From the NCBI GenBank assembly GCA_030602245.1, contig JAUWAC010000002.1, forward strand, positions 62,001 to 126,000: a DNA stretch of 64,000 nt, written 5' to 3'. Source of the DNA: Marinobacterium sp. (lineage in GTDB: Bacteria > Pseudomonadota > Gammaproteobacteria > Pseudomonadales > Balneatricaceae). The position numbers and the translations under genes were made by a program. Positions 20,130-29,399 of the stretch are shown here, in pieces. The notes below the pieces were generated by a model. It saw nothing but the letters and a program-made list of their open reading frames with translations, made no database searches and was not told the origin of the DNA. How positions within the stretch are numbered: the stretch's first letter is position 1; each line of letters starts with the position of its first letter.

Positions 20130-21119
20130 ATGGGACTTCTGATCGATGGTCAGTGGCACGACCAGTGGTACGACACCGAATCGCACGGTGGCCGCTTCGA
20201 GCGTGACACGGCGAAGTTTCGTCACTGGATCACGCCCGATGGCGCACCGGGCCCGTCGGGCGATGGCGGTTTCGCCGCCGAGGCCGGGCGCTATCATCTG
20301 TATGTCTCGCTGGCCTGTCCCTGGGCACACCGGACGCTGATCATGCGGGCGCTGAAAGGGCTGAATGCGATGATCAGTGTCGATGTGGTGCATCCACTGA
20401 TGCTGGAACACGGCTGGACCTTCGCCACCGACTTTGATGGCGCGACCGGCGACAGCCTCTACGGCAGCGCTTGTCTGCATCAGATCTACACCCGTGCCAA
20501 GGCCGACGCCAGCGGCCGGGTAACGGTGCCGGTGCTCTGGGACCGGCAGCGCGACACCATCGTCAGCAACGAGTCGGCGGAGATCATCCGCATGCTCAAC
20601 AGTGCCTTTGATGACGTCGGGGCCGCGGCCGGTGATTATTACCCGGCGGAGCTGCGCGAGCAGATCGATGCCTGGAATGCGCGCATCTACCCGAGCATCA
20701 ACAACGGGGTTTACAAGGCGGGCTTCGCCACCTCGCAGCAGGCATACGATGAGGCCGTCGTCGAGCTGTTTGACGCGCTGGATGCGCTCGAGGCACATCT
20801 GAGCCGGCAGCGGTTTCTGGTCGGAAACCGCCTGACCGAAGCGGACATTCGCCTCTACACGACGCTGGTGCGGTTCGACCCTGTCTATGTGACCCATTTC
20901 AAATGCAACCGGGCCCGTATCGCCGATTATCCGGCGCTCTCAGGCTACCTGCGAGACCTGTACCAGCGCCCGGCGTTTCGCTCCACGACCGATCTGGAGC
21001 ATATCCGTCACCACTACTACCGCAGCCATCCGAGTATCAACCCGTCCGGCGTCATCCCGATTGGGCCGGCATTCGATCTCGAGGCGGCGCATGAGCGCGA
21101 GGCTTTGCAAGATGAGTGA
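20130..21119 (+). CDS. yqjG: Glutathionyl-hydroquinone reductase (YqjG/ECM4 family)
   Basis: The 329-residue protein has the Xi-class glutathione transferase motif ACPWAHR with catalytic Cys at 63, the same number as in E. coli YqjG. A thioredoxin-like part covers about residues 50-165, and a helical part follows with NNGVYKAGFATSQQAYD. It reduces glutathionyl-hydroquinones back to hydroquinones, so it complements the azoreductase. AGGAGG precedes ATG 20130. The stop overlaps the pirin start. Confidence 0.92.
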   Translation: MGLLIDGQWHDQWYDTESHGGRFERDTAKFRHWITPDGAPGPSGDGGFAAEAGRYHLYVSLACPWAHRTLIMRALKGLNAMISVDVVHPLMLEHGWTFATDFDGATGDSLYGSACLHQIYTRAKADASGRVTVPVLWDRQRDTIVSNESAEIIRMLNSAFDDVGAAAGDYYPAELREQIDAWNARIYPSINNGVYKAGFATSQQAYDEAVVELFDALDALEAHLSRQRFLVGNRLTEADIRLYTTLVRFDPVYVTHFKCNRARIADYPALSGYLRDLYQRPAFRSTTDLEHIRHHYYRSHPSINPSGVIPIGPAFDLEAAHEREALQDE

Positions 21120-21960
21120 TCGACAGTTGCGGCGGGTGATCCCGTCCATCGACAGTGCCGACGGCGCCGGCGTGCGTCTGCGCCGCAGCATCGGCCAGCG
21201 CAGCAGTGTCCGGATCGACCCCTTCCTGATGCTGGATATGTTCTCGTCGGATCGCCCGGACGACTACATCGCCGGCTTCCCGGCCCATCCACACCGCGGG
21301 TTTGAGACCGTCACCTACATGCTCGACGGTCTGATGCTGCACCGGGATCACCTCGGTAACGAGGGCTTGCTGCGGCCCGGGGGCGTGCAGTGGATGACCG
21401 CCGGACGGGGTGTCATCCACGAGGAGATGCCGCAGCAGGAGGCGGGGCTGATGCGCGGCTTTCAGCTCTGGGTCAACCTGCCGGCCAGCGAAAAAATGAA
21501 GCCGGCGGCGTATCAGAATCTGGAGCCGGAGCAGATTGTCGAGGCGCAGGACAGTCAGGGCAACCGGATCCGGCTGGTGGCGGGCGCGCTGGCGTTCGCC
21601 GGTCAGCAGCTGGTCGGCCCGGTGAGCGGGATCAGCCGGCAGCCGCTGTTCGTCGATGTCATGCTGGGCGCCGGTGCCGAGCTGACGCTGCCGGTGCCGC
21701 GCAATCTCAGTGGTTTTATCTACCTGTTCGAAGGGGCTGTCGCGCTGGGCGGGCAGCCGCTGCAGCTGCAGGCGGCCAGTGAGCTGGGCGATGGCGACCG
21801 GGTGTCGCTGCGCGCCGGTGAGCAGGGCGCGCGACTGCTGCTGGTAGCGGGTGAGCCGATCGGTGAGCCGGTGGTGCAGTATGGCCCCTTTGTCATGAAC
21901 ACCAGCGCCGAGGTGGAGCAAGCGCTGCGAGATTATCGCGACGGGCGTCTTACCGGTTGA
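21112..21960 (+). CDS. Pirin family protein (possible quercetin 2,3-dioxygenase-like)
   Basis: The 282-residue bicupin has the pirin metal ligands H59 and H61 (FPAHPHRGFETVTYM) and H103/E105 (GRGVIHEEMP). The start at 21112 overlaps the previous stop by 8 bp, so translation is coupled. An in-frame ATG at 21091 is less likely. Family members bind Fe. Some oxidise flavonoids, others regulate redox metabolism. Which applies here cannot be read from sequence. Confidence 0.9.
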   Translation: MSDRQLRRVIPSIDSADGAGVRLRRSIGQRSSVRIDPFLMLDMFSSDRPDDYIAGFPAHPHRGFETVTYMLDGLMLHRDHLGNEGLLRPGGVQWMTAGRGVIHEEMPQQEAGLMRGFQLWVNLPASEKMKPAAYQNLEPEQIVEAQDSQGNRIRLVAGALAFAGQQLVGPVSGISRQPLFVDVMLGAGAELTLPVPRNLSGFIYLFEGAVALGGQPLQLQAASELGDGDRVSLRAGEQGARLLLVAGEPIGEPVVQYGPFVMNTSAEVEQALRDYRDGRLTG

Positions 21961-22045
21961 TCGGGTGCGGCAACGACGGCAGCAGGCTCTATACTGAATG
22001 ACGGCGCGCTCGCGCTTCTGTGACCAGCCAAAAGGGGACCTGCCC

Positions 22046-22159
22046 GTGGGACGTCTGATAGTCGTTGCCGTCATCGCCATCATCGTCGTTTTCTCGATGA
22101 ACTCCTGCGATCACGCGCTTGATGTGAAGAACTCCCTGTGGGATAACGAACAGCACTGA
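22046..22159 (+). CDS. Small single-helix membrane peptide, 37 residues, unknown
   Basis: A GTG start with AAAGGGG 8 bp upstream opens a 37-codon frame. Residues about 4-17 are purely hydrophobic (LIVVAVIAIIVVF), followed by a polar tail with Cys21 and an acidic-basic end (DNEQH). A possible -10 box (TATACT, about 21990) lies upstream. The gene sits alone between pirin and pilU. I know no family for it. The codon pattern and ribosome site make it a plausible but unproven gene. Confidence 0.5.
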   Translation: MGRLIVVAVIAIIVVFSMNSCDHALDVKNSLWDNEQH

Positions 22160-22222
22160 CAGCCGGGCGCCAGCGCGGAGCCCGGTCGCCGGCATCCGCA
22201 GCGCCTAACGCAGGGAGGAGCG

Positions 22223-23293
22223 ATGCTCGATCTGAATCAGTATCTCAAGTTGATGGTGGAGAAGCAGGCCTCCGACCTGTTTTTCAGTACCGACGCCCCG
22301 GTCCAGATCAAGATCGAAGGGGTGTTGCGGCCGATCGGCGACAAGCCGCTTGCGCCGGGCGTCACGCGTGATCTGGCCTACTCACTGATGTCGGAACAGC
22401 AGGTGCGCGTGTTCGAGCGCGATATGGAGATGAACTTCTCCCATAACCTGCCGGACATGGGACGTTTTCGCGTCAACGTCTACCGTCAGCGCGGCGATGT
22501 GGCGCTGGTGATCCGCTTTATCCGCAACCGGATTCCGTCGATCGATGAACTCAACCTGCCGCGCTCGCTGCAGGAGCTGGTGATGCTGCGCAGCGGTCTG
22601 GTATTGATCGTGGGGGCCACCGGCTCGGGCAAGTCGACCTCGCTGGCGTCGATGATCGAATACCGCAACCAGCGCTCCACCGGTCATATCCTGACCATCG
22701 AAGACCCGATCGAGTACATGCACACCAACAAGCGTTCGCTGATCAATCAGCGCGAGGTCGGTATCGATACGCTGTCCTACGAAAATGCGCTGATGAATGG
22801 GCTGCGTGAGGCGCCTGACGTGATTCTGATCGGCGAGATTCGTGATCGTCAGACGATGGAACAGGCGATCCGATACTCGGAAACCGGCCACCTGTGCCTG
22901 TCGACACTGCATGCCAACAACAGCGTGCAGGCGATCGAGCATATCGCCAACTTCTTCCTTGACAGCGAACTGCGCAAGGTCAGCCAGGATCTGGCGCTCA
23001 ACCTGCGCGCGATCGTGTCGCAGCGTCTGGTGCGCGACACCGAGCAACGCTTCCTGCCCGCGACCGAGGTACTGATCAACACCCCCTATGTGGCGGAGCT
23101 GATCGCGCGCGGCGATTTCAAGCGGATACGGGAAGCGATGGAGCAGAGCAGCGACCCCAACACCCACACCTTCGACGAAAATCTGCTCGAGCTGTACAGT
23201 GCCGGTCGCATTTCCGAGGAGGAGGTGCTGCGCAATGCAGATTCACGCAACAACGTCACGCTGAAGATGAAGCTGCTCGGTGGCGCCAATTGA
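22223..23293 (+). CDS. pilU: PilT/PilU-type pilus retraction ATPase, PilU-like
   Basis: The 356-residue hexameric ATPase has Walker A GATGSGKST at 131-139, an Asp box (ILTIEDPIEYMH), Walker B (DVILIGEIRD) and the His box (HLCLSTLHANN). The N-terminal ASDLFFS and the C-terminal extension LLELYSAGRISEEEVL fit PilU rather than PilT. PilU assists PilT in retracting type IV pili from the inner membrane. No pilT lies beside it here, although in Pseudomonas the two are adjacent. AGGGAGG precedes the ATG. Confidence 0.9.
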   Translation: MLDLNQYLKLMVEKQASDLFFSTDAPVQIKIEGVLRPIGDKPLAPGVTRDLAYSLMSEQQVRVFERDMEMNFSHNLPDMGRFRVNVYRQRGDVALVIRFIRNRIPSIDELNLPRSLQELVMLRSGLVLIVGATGSGKSTSLASMIEYRNQRSTGHILTIEDPIEYMHTNKRSLINQREVGIDTLSYENALMNGLREAPDVILIGEIRDRQTMEQAIRYSETGHLCLSTLHANNSVQAIEHIANFFLDSELRKVSQDLALNLRAIVSQRLVRDTEQRFLPATEVLINTPYVAELIARGDFKRIREAMEQSSDPNTHTFDENLLELYSAGRISEEEVLRNADSRNNVTLKMKLLGGAN

Positions 23294-23319
23294 TGCCGGT
23301 TGACTGCGGCGAGAGGTGA

Positions 23320-24075
23320 TCAGCGGTAGCGCTCTCGCTGTTCGCGTTCCCGCTCCGCTTCGTCGCGCACGCGCTGTTCTTCTTCCGCGGCCTGGCGCAG
23401 TTTCTCGGCCACCTGTTCGCACTCCTCCACCTTGCGGGCGAGGGCGAAAATCTGGGCATCGATCTGATAGGCGTTGTTGAATCCCTGTAGTCGTGTCAGT
23501 GCGCTGCGATAGCTGTGCAGTGCGACCTGCGGCCCGGCCACTTCCTCGGTCTGCTGGGCATCCATGATCTCCAGTTCGATGGTCAGACGCGTGTAGCTCT
23601 GCTTGATATGGCGAATCATCGGCACCAGCGCGTTCTGGGAGAACAGGTTCTGTTTTTGCAGATCGGTGAGGAACTGGGCCAGTTCGCGCAGCAGCGCCCG
23701 CGAGCGCCGCGCGGCATCGCGGTCCTGTGAAAACGTCAGTGAGCCGGCCGGATACTGGCCGGGGTCGAAGCGCTCACCGGCAAGCTGGGTCAGGCGCTCC
23801 ACCTCCTTGGCGTAGGCGGGATTACGGTCCAGCTCCATGACCTGCTGCCAGCGCCGCTCCATGTACTTGATCAGCACGGTACGGATATCCGGGGTGACAT
23901 AGAATGCCGGCAACGCCGACAGCAGGTGGTCGGCGCGACGAATCTGGTCCCGCAGCATCAGCAGGCGCATCTGGCGCTGGCGGCGCTGGGTCTCGAGGGT
24001 CTGGACAATATAGGCCGTGACGGCAAGCACGACGATACCGCCGAGTATCAGGAAGCCGATTTGCGTTGGGCTCAT
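23320..24075 (-). CDS. Membrane-anchored coiled-coil protein, unknown
   Basis: The 251-residue protein has one N-terminal membrane helix (about 7-26, IGFLILGGIVVLAVTAYIV) and then a soluble helical part, ending with a highly charged coiled coil (about 205-251, rich in Glu, Arg, Gln). No enzyme motif is visible. It is convergent with pilU. I do not recognise the family. The topology suggests a cytoplasmic scaffold anchored in the inner membrane. Confidence 0.75.
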   Translation of the reverse strand: MSPTQIGFLILGGIVVLAVTAYIVQTLETQRRQRQMRLLMLRDQIRRADHLLSALPAFYVTPDIRTVLIKYMERRWQQVMELDRNPAYAKEVERLTQLAGERFDPGQYPAGSLTFSQDRDAARRSRALLRELAQFLTDLQKQNLFSQNALVPMIRHIKQSYTRLTIELEIMDAQQTEEVAGPQVALHSYRSALTRLQGFNNAYQIDAQIFALARKVEECEQVAEKLRQAAEEEQRVRDEAEREREQRERYR

Positions 24076-24146
24076 GCTGTCTCCCCAGAGCGTGTATCAC
24101 GGACGCTGAAACAGTTGATTCTATAGCAAAAACGGCAAAAAAACGC

Positions 24147-24175
24147 TTGACCCGCAGGTTCGGCATCATTAATAT
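24147..24175 (+). promoter_or_regulatory. Sigma-70 promoter of the first tRNA operon
   Basis: TTGACC, 17 bp, TAATAT, followed by a GC-rich discriminator (GCGCGC). It lies 38 bp before the first tRNA-Glu. A strong promoter with a GC discriminator is typical of stable RNA genes under stringent control. Confidence 0.8.
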
Positions 24176-24213
24176 GCGCGCTGCCTGAGCGGTGATGCTC
24201 AAGCGTCCTAAGC

Positions 24214-24289
24214 GTCCCATTCGTCTAGTGGCCTAGGACACCGCCCTTTCACGGCGGTAACAGGGGTTCGAACCCCCTATGGGACGCCA
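24214..24289 (+). tRNA. tRNA-Glu (anticodon TTC), copy 1
   Basis: The 76-nt cloverleaf includes an encoded CCA. Acceptor arms GTCCCAT/ATGGGAC pair fully. The anticodon stem CCGCC/GGCGG encloses loop CTTTCAC, anticodon TTC at 24248-24250. The T arm is AGGGG-TTCGAAC-CCCCT. A 47-nt spacer leads to tRNA-Gly copy 1. Confidence 0.97.
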
Positions 24290-24336
24290 TTCTCTCAAGC
24301 GCTGCTATGCTCAATAGTCAGTGGCTTGTCTGAAAA

Positions 24337-24718
<382 letters not shown>

Positions 24719-24832
24719 CGTCGGTTATTCGTTCTTTTGCCGTGCGCGGTTAAAAATTATTCAGTTTTCAATTCAGTAAGTTAGCGTCGCTTTGAACGAT
24801 CGAAAAACGGTTAAAAAATTGTAATTCAGGTG

Positions 24833-24861
24833 TTGACGGAGGGTGGGGCGGTACGTATTAT
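24833..24861 (+). promoter_or_regulatory. Sigma-70 promoter of the second tRNA operon
   Basis: TTGACG, 17 bp, TATTAT, followed by a GC-rich discriminator. It lies about 42 bp before tRNA-Glu copy 2. An AT-rich stretch (24750-24830) upstream could act as an UP element. Confidence 0.83.
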
Positions 24862-24902
24862 TTGCGCCTCCTCGATGAGGAACGCGAAAGCGAACCGGCT
24901 AC

Positions 24903-24978
24903 GTCCCATTCGTCTAGTGGCCTAGGACACCGCCCTTTCACGGCGGTAACAGGGGTTCGAACCCCCTATGGGACGCCA
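24903..24978 (+). tRNA. tRNA-Glu (anticodon TTC), copy 2
   Basis: Identical in sequence to copy 1, with the same acceptor, anticodon loop CTTTCAC and encoded CCA. Only 3 nt separate it from tRNA-Gly copy 2. Confidence 0.97.
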
Positions 24979-24981
24979 TTT

Positions 24982-25057
<76 letters not shown>

Positions 25058-25082
25058 AACCGGTTTTGATTCGCACGGCTGC

Positions 25083-25158
25083 GTCCCATTCGTCTAGTGG
25101 CCTAGGACACCGCCCTTTCACGGCGGTAACAGGGGTTCGAACCCCCTATGGGACGCCA
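25083..25158 (+). tRNA. tRNA-Glu (anticodon TTC), copy 3
   Basis: Identical to the other two tRNA-Glu copies. The 46-nt spacer to tRNA-Gly copy 3 is nearly the same as that between the copy 1 genes, showing that the Glu-spacer-Gly block was duplicated. Confidence 0.97.
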
Positions 25159-25204
25159 TTCTCTCAGGCGCTGCTATGGTTAAGAGCGGTGGCTTGTCTG
25201 AAAA

Positions 25205-25524
<320 letters not shown>

Positions 25525-25539
25525 AACTGATACACTATC

Positions 25540-25569
25540 GACCGCTCACAGGTGTGCGGTGAGACGGTC
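25540..25569 (+). other. Hairpin downstream of repeat array 2
   Basis: GACCG-CTCAC pairs with GTGAG-A-CGGTC around a short loop, with no T run. It may end or protect transcripts of the second tRNA operon. No other function can be read. Confidence 0.45.
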
Positions 25570-25662
25570 AGGCGCTGTTCCGCTGACAGGGGGTGCGATA
25601 TGGAGATGCGGCTGGGTTCATGGCGCCGCGCACGGCGTCTCTGTACAGCCTGAGGCGCCGAA

Positions 25663-25687
25663 AGCGGACAGAGGCGCTCTGTCCGCT
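25663..25687 (-). terminator. Hairpin terminator of the PA2817-like gene
   Basis: An 11-bp perfect stem (AGCGGACAGAG, loop of 3, CTCTGTCCGCT) lies 16 bp after the stop of the minus-strand gene. Only TTTC follows on that strand, so termination may be modest. Confidence 0.55.
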
Positions 25688-25703
25688 GCGGATAACGGCT
25701 GAC

Positions 25704-26117
25704 TCAGGACTTGGCTTCGGGGGCCGGCTGGTTGAACAGACGCGTGCGCTCGGCGAGGTAATCGAATGGTTCGCCGTTGCGTTCCGCCGCGGCGCGGGCT
25801 TCATCGAGCTGGGCAAACAGTTCCAGCTCTTCATCGCCCATATGGTGCAGACAGTCGCCACCAAACAGCCAGAACAGATCCCGTGCGACCAGATGAACGA
25901 GCTGCGGATAGGCTCGTACCAGCCGTGCCAGAATCTGCTGGCCCTCTTCGAAAACCCAGCTTTCATGCTGCTCGAAGCCTTCGGTCAGGGCGGCGAACTG
26001 TTCGAGGAACTCCGCATCGATGGCATTGATGGCCGGATCGTTGAACGGCGCCTGCTTGATCAGGTTGTTGTAAGCCAGTTTGAGCAGGTTCAGGTGGTAA
26101 GTGTGAAAGTCGGTCAC
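25704..26117 (-). CDS. PA2817-family protein, function unknown
   Basis: The 137-residue acidic, helical protein has no signal, membrane helix or enzyme motif. It resembles the small conserved protein PA2817 of Pseudomonas. This fits gene context: in Pseudomonas the same neighbourhood holds the YadGH-like transporter and queF, as here. It is divergent from the transporter genes across 150 bp. Function is unknown. Confidence 0.7.
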   Translation of the reverse strand: MTDFHTYHLNLLKLAYNNLIKQAPFNDPAINAIDAEFLEQFAALTEGFEQHESWVFEEGQQILARLVRAYPQLVHLVARDLFWLFGGDCLHHMGDEELELFAQLDEARAAAERNGEPFDYLAERTRLFNQPAPEAKS

Positions 26118-26267
26118 GTTGGCTCCACGGCTGTTTGAGTGTTACAGCAGTGCATTTTGGGGGCGGGAGGCGCGCTTCTCAAGGTGTCATGTTGACGGAA
26201 AGGTTGAATTTTAAACGGTTGCCCCCATCAACAGGGGTCCGTCAGGCAAGGACAAAACAGGATTTAT

Positions 26268-27185
26268 ATGACCTCAGCGCTGAGTATCGATAATCTACGC
26301 AAGACCTATGGCAACGGCTTCGAGGCGCTCAAGGGGATTTCGCTGGAGGTGAAGGAAGGTGATTTCTTCGCCCTGTTGGGGCCGAACGGTGCCGGCAAGT
26401 CGACCACCCTGGGTATTGTATCGTCGCTGGTCAACAAGACCGCGGGTCAAGTCTCCGTATTCGGCCATGATCTGGATACGGATCTGACCCGCGCCAAGCT
26501 CTGTCTGGGCGTTGTGCCTCAGGAGTTCAACTTCAACCCGTTTGAGCGGGTGTTGGATATCGTCGTGACCCAGGCCGGCTATTACGGCATCAATGCACGA
26601 CGTGCCCGCGAGCGGGCCGAATTCTATCTGCGCAAGCTCGGTCTGTGGGAAAAACGCAACGAGCGTGCCCGCATGCTGTCCGGTGGCATGAAGCGCCGTC
26701 TGATGATCGCCAGAGCGCTGGTGCATGATCCGAAAATGCTGATCCTTGATGAGCCCACGGCCGGTGTCGATATCGAGCTGCGCCGCTCCATGTGGGATTT
26801 TCTGCAGGAGATCAATGCGGCCGGCACGACGATCATTCTGACCACGCACTATCTCGAAGAAGCCGAGAGCCTGTGCCGCAATATCGCGATCATCGACCAT
26901 GGCCGCATCATCCAGAACAGTACGATGAAAGCACTGCTGGCCAAGCTCAACGTCGAGACCTTCATTCTCGATCTGGACCGCGACGTGCAGGTGCCGCCGA
27001 CGCTGGAAGGCTACGACGTCAATCTGCGCGATGCGCATACGCTGGAAGTGGATGTGGAAAAGTCGCGCGGGCTCAACCCGCTGTTTGAGCAGTTGACCGC
27101 ACAGGGTTACACCATCCTGAGCATGCGCAACAAGGCCAACCGGCTCGAAGAGCTGTTCGTTTCTCTCGTCGACAAGAATCTGTAA
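26268..27185 (+). CDS. yadG: ABC exporter ATPase (YadG family)
   Basis: The 305-residue ATPase has Walker A GPNGAGKST at 38-46, signature LSGGMKRRLMIARAL, Walker B MLILDEPTAGVDIELRRSMW and switch His in TTHYLEEAE. The ending SMRNKANRLEELFVSLV is typical of YadG. With YadH it forms an ABC-2 type exporter of unknown cargo. There is no good Shine-Dalgarno site (AGGATTTAT). The permease follows after 9 bp. Confidence 0.93.
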   Translation: MTSALSIDNLRKTYGNGFEALKGISLEVKEGDFFALLGPNGAGKSTTLGIVSSLVNKTAGQVSVFGHDLDTDLTRAKLCLGVVPQEFNFNPFERVLDIVVTQAGYYGINARRARERAEFYLRKLGLWEKRNERARMLSGGMKRRLMIARALVHDPKMLILDEPTAGVDIELRRSMWDFLQEINAAGTTIILTTHYLEEAESLCRNIAIIDHGRIIQNSTMKALLAKLNVETFILDLDRDVQVPPTLEGYDVNLRDAHTLEVDVEKSRGLNPLFEQLTAQGYTILSMRNKANRLEELFVSLVDKNL

Positions 27186-27194
27186 GGAAAACCT

Positions 27195-27968
27195 ATGCAC
27201 AGCCAGCTGCTGTTCACTGCATTTTGGACCATCGTGGTCAAGGAGGTGCGCCGCTTCACGCGCATCTGGCCGCAGACACTGTTGCCGCCGGCGATCACGA
27301 TGACGCTGTATTTCATCATCTTCGGTAACCTGATCGGCTCGCGTATCGGCGAGATGGGTGGCTTCAATTACATGGAGTACATCGTGCCGGGCCTGATCAT
27401 GATGTCAGTGATTACCAACTCCTACGGCAATGTGGTGTCTTCGTTCTTCGGCACCAAGTTTCAGCACAACATCGAGGAGCTGCTGGTGGCACCGGTGCCC
27501 AACTGGGTGATTCTGGCCGGCTATGTGATCGGAGGCATGGCCCGTGGTCTGGCGGTGGGGCTGATCGTGACCGTGCTGTCGCTGTTTTTCACCGACCTGC
27601 AGATCCACCATCTGCTGATCACCATCAGCATCGTGCTGCTGACCTCGACGGTGTTTGCGCTGGGCGGTTTCATCAACGCGGTGTACGCCAATACGTTTGA
27701 TGATATTTCGATTATTCCGACCTTCGTGCTGACGCCGCTGACCTACCTGGGCGGAGTGTTCTACAGTATCGATCTGCTGCCGTCGTTCTGGCAGGGCGTG
27801 TCGCAGCTGAACCCGATTCTGTATATGGTCAACACGTTCCGTTATGGCATTCTGGGCGTCAGCGATATCAACGTCGGTTTCGCCTTCGCGATGATTATCG
27901 CCTTCATCGTCGTACTGGCAGCGTTCTCGCTGCACCTTCTGAATATTGGCAAGGGTATCCGCAGCTGA
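27195..27968 (+). CDS. yadH: ABC exporter permease (YadH family)
   Basis: The 257-residue ABC-2 type permease has six hydrophobic segments and the YadH motif FTRIWPQTLLPPAITMTLYF near the N-terminus and PLTYLGGVFYSIDLLP in the loop before the last helices. AAGGAAAA precedes the ATG. Its stop overlaps the queF start by one base, so the three genes are one operon. Confidence 0.93.
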   Translation: MHSQLLFTAFWTIVVKEVRRFTRIWPQTLLPPAITMTLYFIIFGNLIGSRIGEMGGFNYMEYIVPGLIMMSVITNSYGNVVSSFFGTKFQHNIEELLVAPVPNWVILAGYVIGGMARGLAVGLIVTVLSLFFTDLQIHHLLITISIVLLTSTVFALGGFINAVYANTFDDISIIPTFVLTPLTYLGGVFYSIDLLPSFWQGVSQLNPILYMVNTFRYGILGVSDINVGFAFAMIIAFIVVLAAFSLHLLNIGKGIRS

Positions 27969-28792
27969 TGAGTGAACATGAGTCGATCAAGCAGTCCCCG
28001 CTCGGTCAGGGTACGCGTTACGTCAACCGCTACGATCCGTCGCTGCTGTACCCGATTCGACGTGATCTGAACTGGCAGGCCCGCGGTGTCGAGCGCACGT
28101 CGCTGCCGTTTCGCGGTGTGGATATCTGGAACGCCTATGAGCTGTCCTGGCTCGACAGCCGCGGCAAGCCGGTCGTGCGGCTGGCCGAGTTTCGCATTCC
28201 GGCGAACTCCGACAACATCATCGAATCGAAGTCGTTCAAGCTCTACCTGAACTCCTACAATCTGACCCGCTTCGGCAGCGAAAGCGAGGTGCAGGCGCAT
28301 CTGAAGCAGGACCTGTCACGCGCCGCCGGCAGCGACGTCAGCGTGCGTCTGATCCGGCCCGATGCACCGATTCAGGTGGCGCAGCTGGAAGGGCGCTGCA
28401 TCGATGATCTCGAGATCGATGTGGAGCACTATTCGCCGACGCCGAGCCTGCTGGTGGTCGGCAACGAGGTGGTCAGTGAAACGCTGGTCAGCCATCTGCT
28501 GAAATCCAACTGCCCGGTCACCGGTCAGCCGGACTGGGGCAGCCTGCAGATCCGCTATAAGGGCGGCAAGATCGATCGCAAGGGGCTGCTCGCCTATATC
28601 GTGTCCTATCGCGAACACGGTGACTTCCACGAGCAGTGTGTCGAAAACATCTTCATGGATATCTGGCAGCGCTGCCGGCCGCAGAAGCTGAGCGTCTATG
28701 CGCGCTACGTGCGCCGGGGCGGGCTCGATATCAATCCGTATCGCTCCAGCATCAGCGACGAGCCGGCCAATCCGCGGCTGGCACGGCAGTAA
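27968..28792 (+). CDS. queF: NADPH-dependent 7-cyano-7-deazaguanine reductase (long-form QueF)
   Basis: The 274-residue bimodular type matches the E. coli length. The catalytic Cys is C182 and the proton donor D189 (SNCPVTGQPDWGS). The QueF signature ESKSFKLYLNS is at 86-96 and the FHE of the substrate site at 220-222. It reduces preQ0 to preQ1 in queuosine biosynthesis in the cytoplasm. It is translationally coupled to yadH. No preQ1 riboswitch was seen upstream. Confidence 0.95.
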   Translation: MSEHESIKQSPLGQGTRYVNRYDPSLLYPIRRDLNWQARGVERTSLPFRGVDIWNAYELSWLDSRGKPVVRLAEFRIPANSDNIIESKSFKLYLNSYNLTRFGSESEVQAHLKQDLSRAAGSDVSVRLIRPDAPIQVAQLEGRCIDDLEIDVEHYSPTPSLLVVGNEVVSETLVSHLLKSNCPVTGQPDWGSLQIRYKGGKIDRKGLLAYIVSYREHGDFHEQCVENIFMDIWQRCRPQKLSVYARYVRRGGLDINPYRSSISDEPANPRLARQ

Positions 28793-28829
28793 CGCGAGCG
28801 CCCGAATCCGCAATAGGAGAGACCCGACC

Positions 28830-29393
28830 ATGGAAGCACTGGATCTGTTGCTCAACCGTACCTCAAGCCCGATGCTGCAGGGTGAGGCGCCCAGCGATGA
28901 ACAGTTGGCACTGATGCTGAAGGCCGCGGCACGCGCGCCGGATCATGGCTCGCTGCAGCCGTACCGCTTTATCCGGGTCGAGGGTAAGGGGCTCAATGCG
29001 CTCGGCGAGCTGTTTGTCGAAGCGAGTCTGGCCACGGAGGCTGACCTGCCCGAGGCTCAGATCAACAAGCTGCGCCAGATGCCCAGGCGGGCGCCGCTGA
29101 TTCTGGTCGCCGTTGCCGTGACGCAGGAGCATCCCAAGGTGCCGGTCAGCGAGCAGCTCATCACGGCCGGTTGTGCCGCGCATGCGGTGGTACAGGCAGC
29201 GTACGCGCAGGGCCTCGGTGCCATGTGGCGCTCCGGTGCGATGGCATTCAATCCGATCGTCGCCAAGGGGCTGGGGCTGGCCGCGCATGAGCAGATCATC
29301 GGCTTCATCTACCTCGGCCAGGTGGTCAAGGCAAAGCCGACGCCGGACGTGGAACCGGCCGACCTGCTGACCGAGTGGCCGGCGCGCGGCTGA
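28830..29393 (+). CDS. Nitroreductase family protein (YdjA-like)
   Basis: The 187-residue small FMN enzyme contains AARAPDHGSLQPYRFIRVEG (about 33-52), the YdjA-type FMN-binding motif, and a C-terminal EQIIGFIYLGQVV. It is shorter than major nitroreductases, as expected for this subgroup. The ATG at 28830 follows AGGAGA. The natural substrate is unknown. A thioesterase-like gene starts 6 bp after its stop. Confidence 0.88.
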   Translation: MEALDLLLNRTSSPMLQGEAPSDEQLALMLKAAARAPDHGSLQPYRFIRVEGKGLNALGELFVEASLATEADLPEAQINKLRQMPRRAPLILVAVAVTQEHPKVPVSEQLITAGCAAHAVVQAAYAQGLGAMWRSGAMAFNPIVAKGLGLAAHEQIIGFIYLGQVVKAKPTPDVEPADLLTEWPARG

Positions 29394-29399
29394 TCCGGT

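Noticed and set aside
27841-27967. preQ1 riboswitch before queF
   Set aside because: queF overlaps the permease gene by one base, so no untranslated leader exists in front of it.
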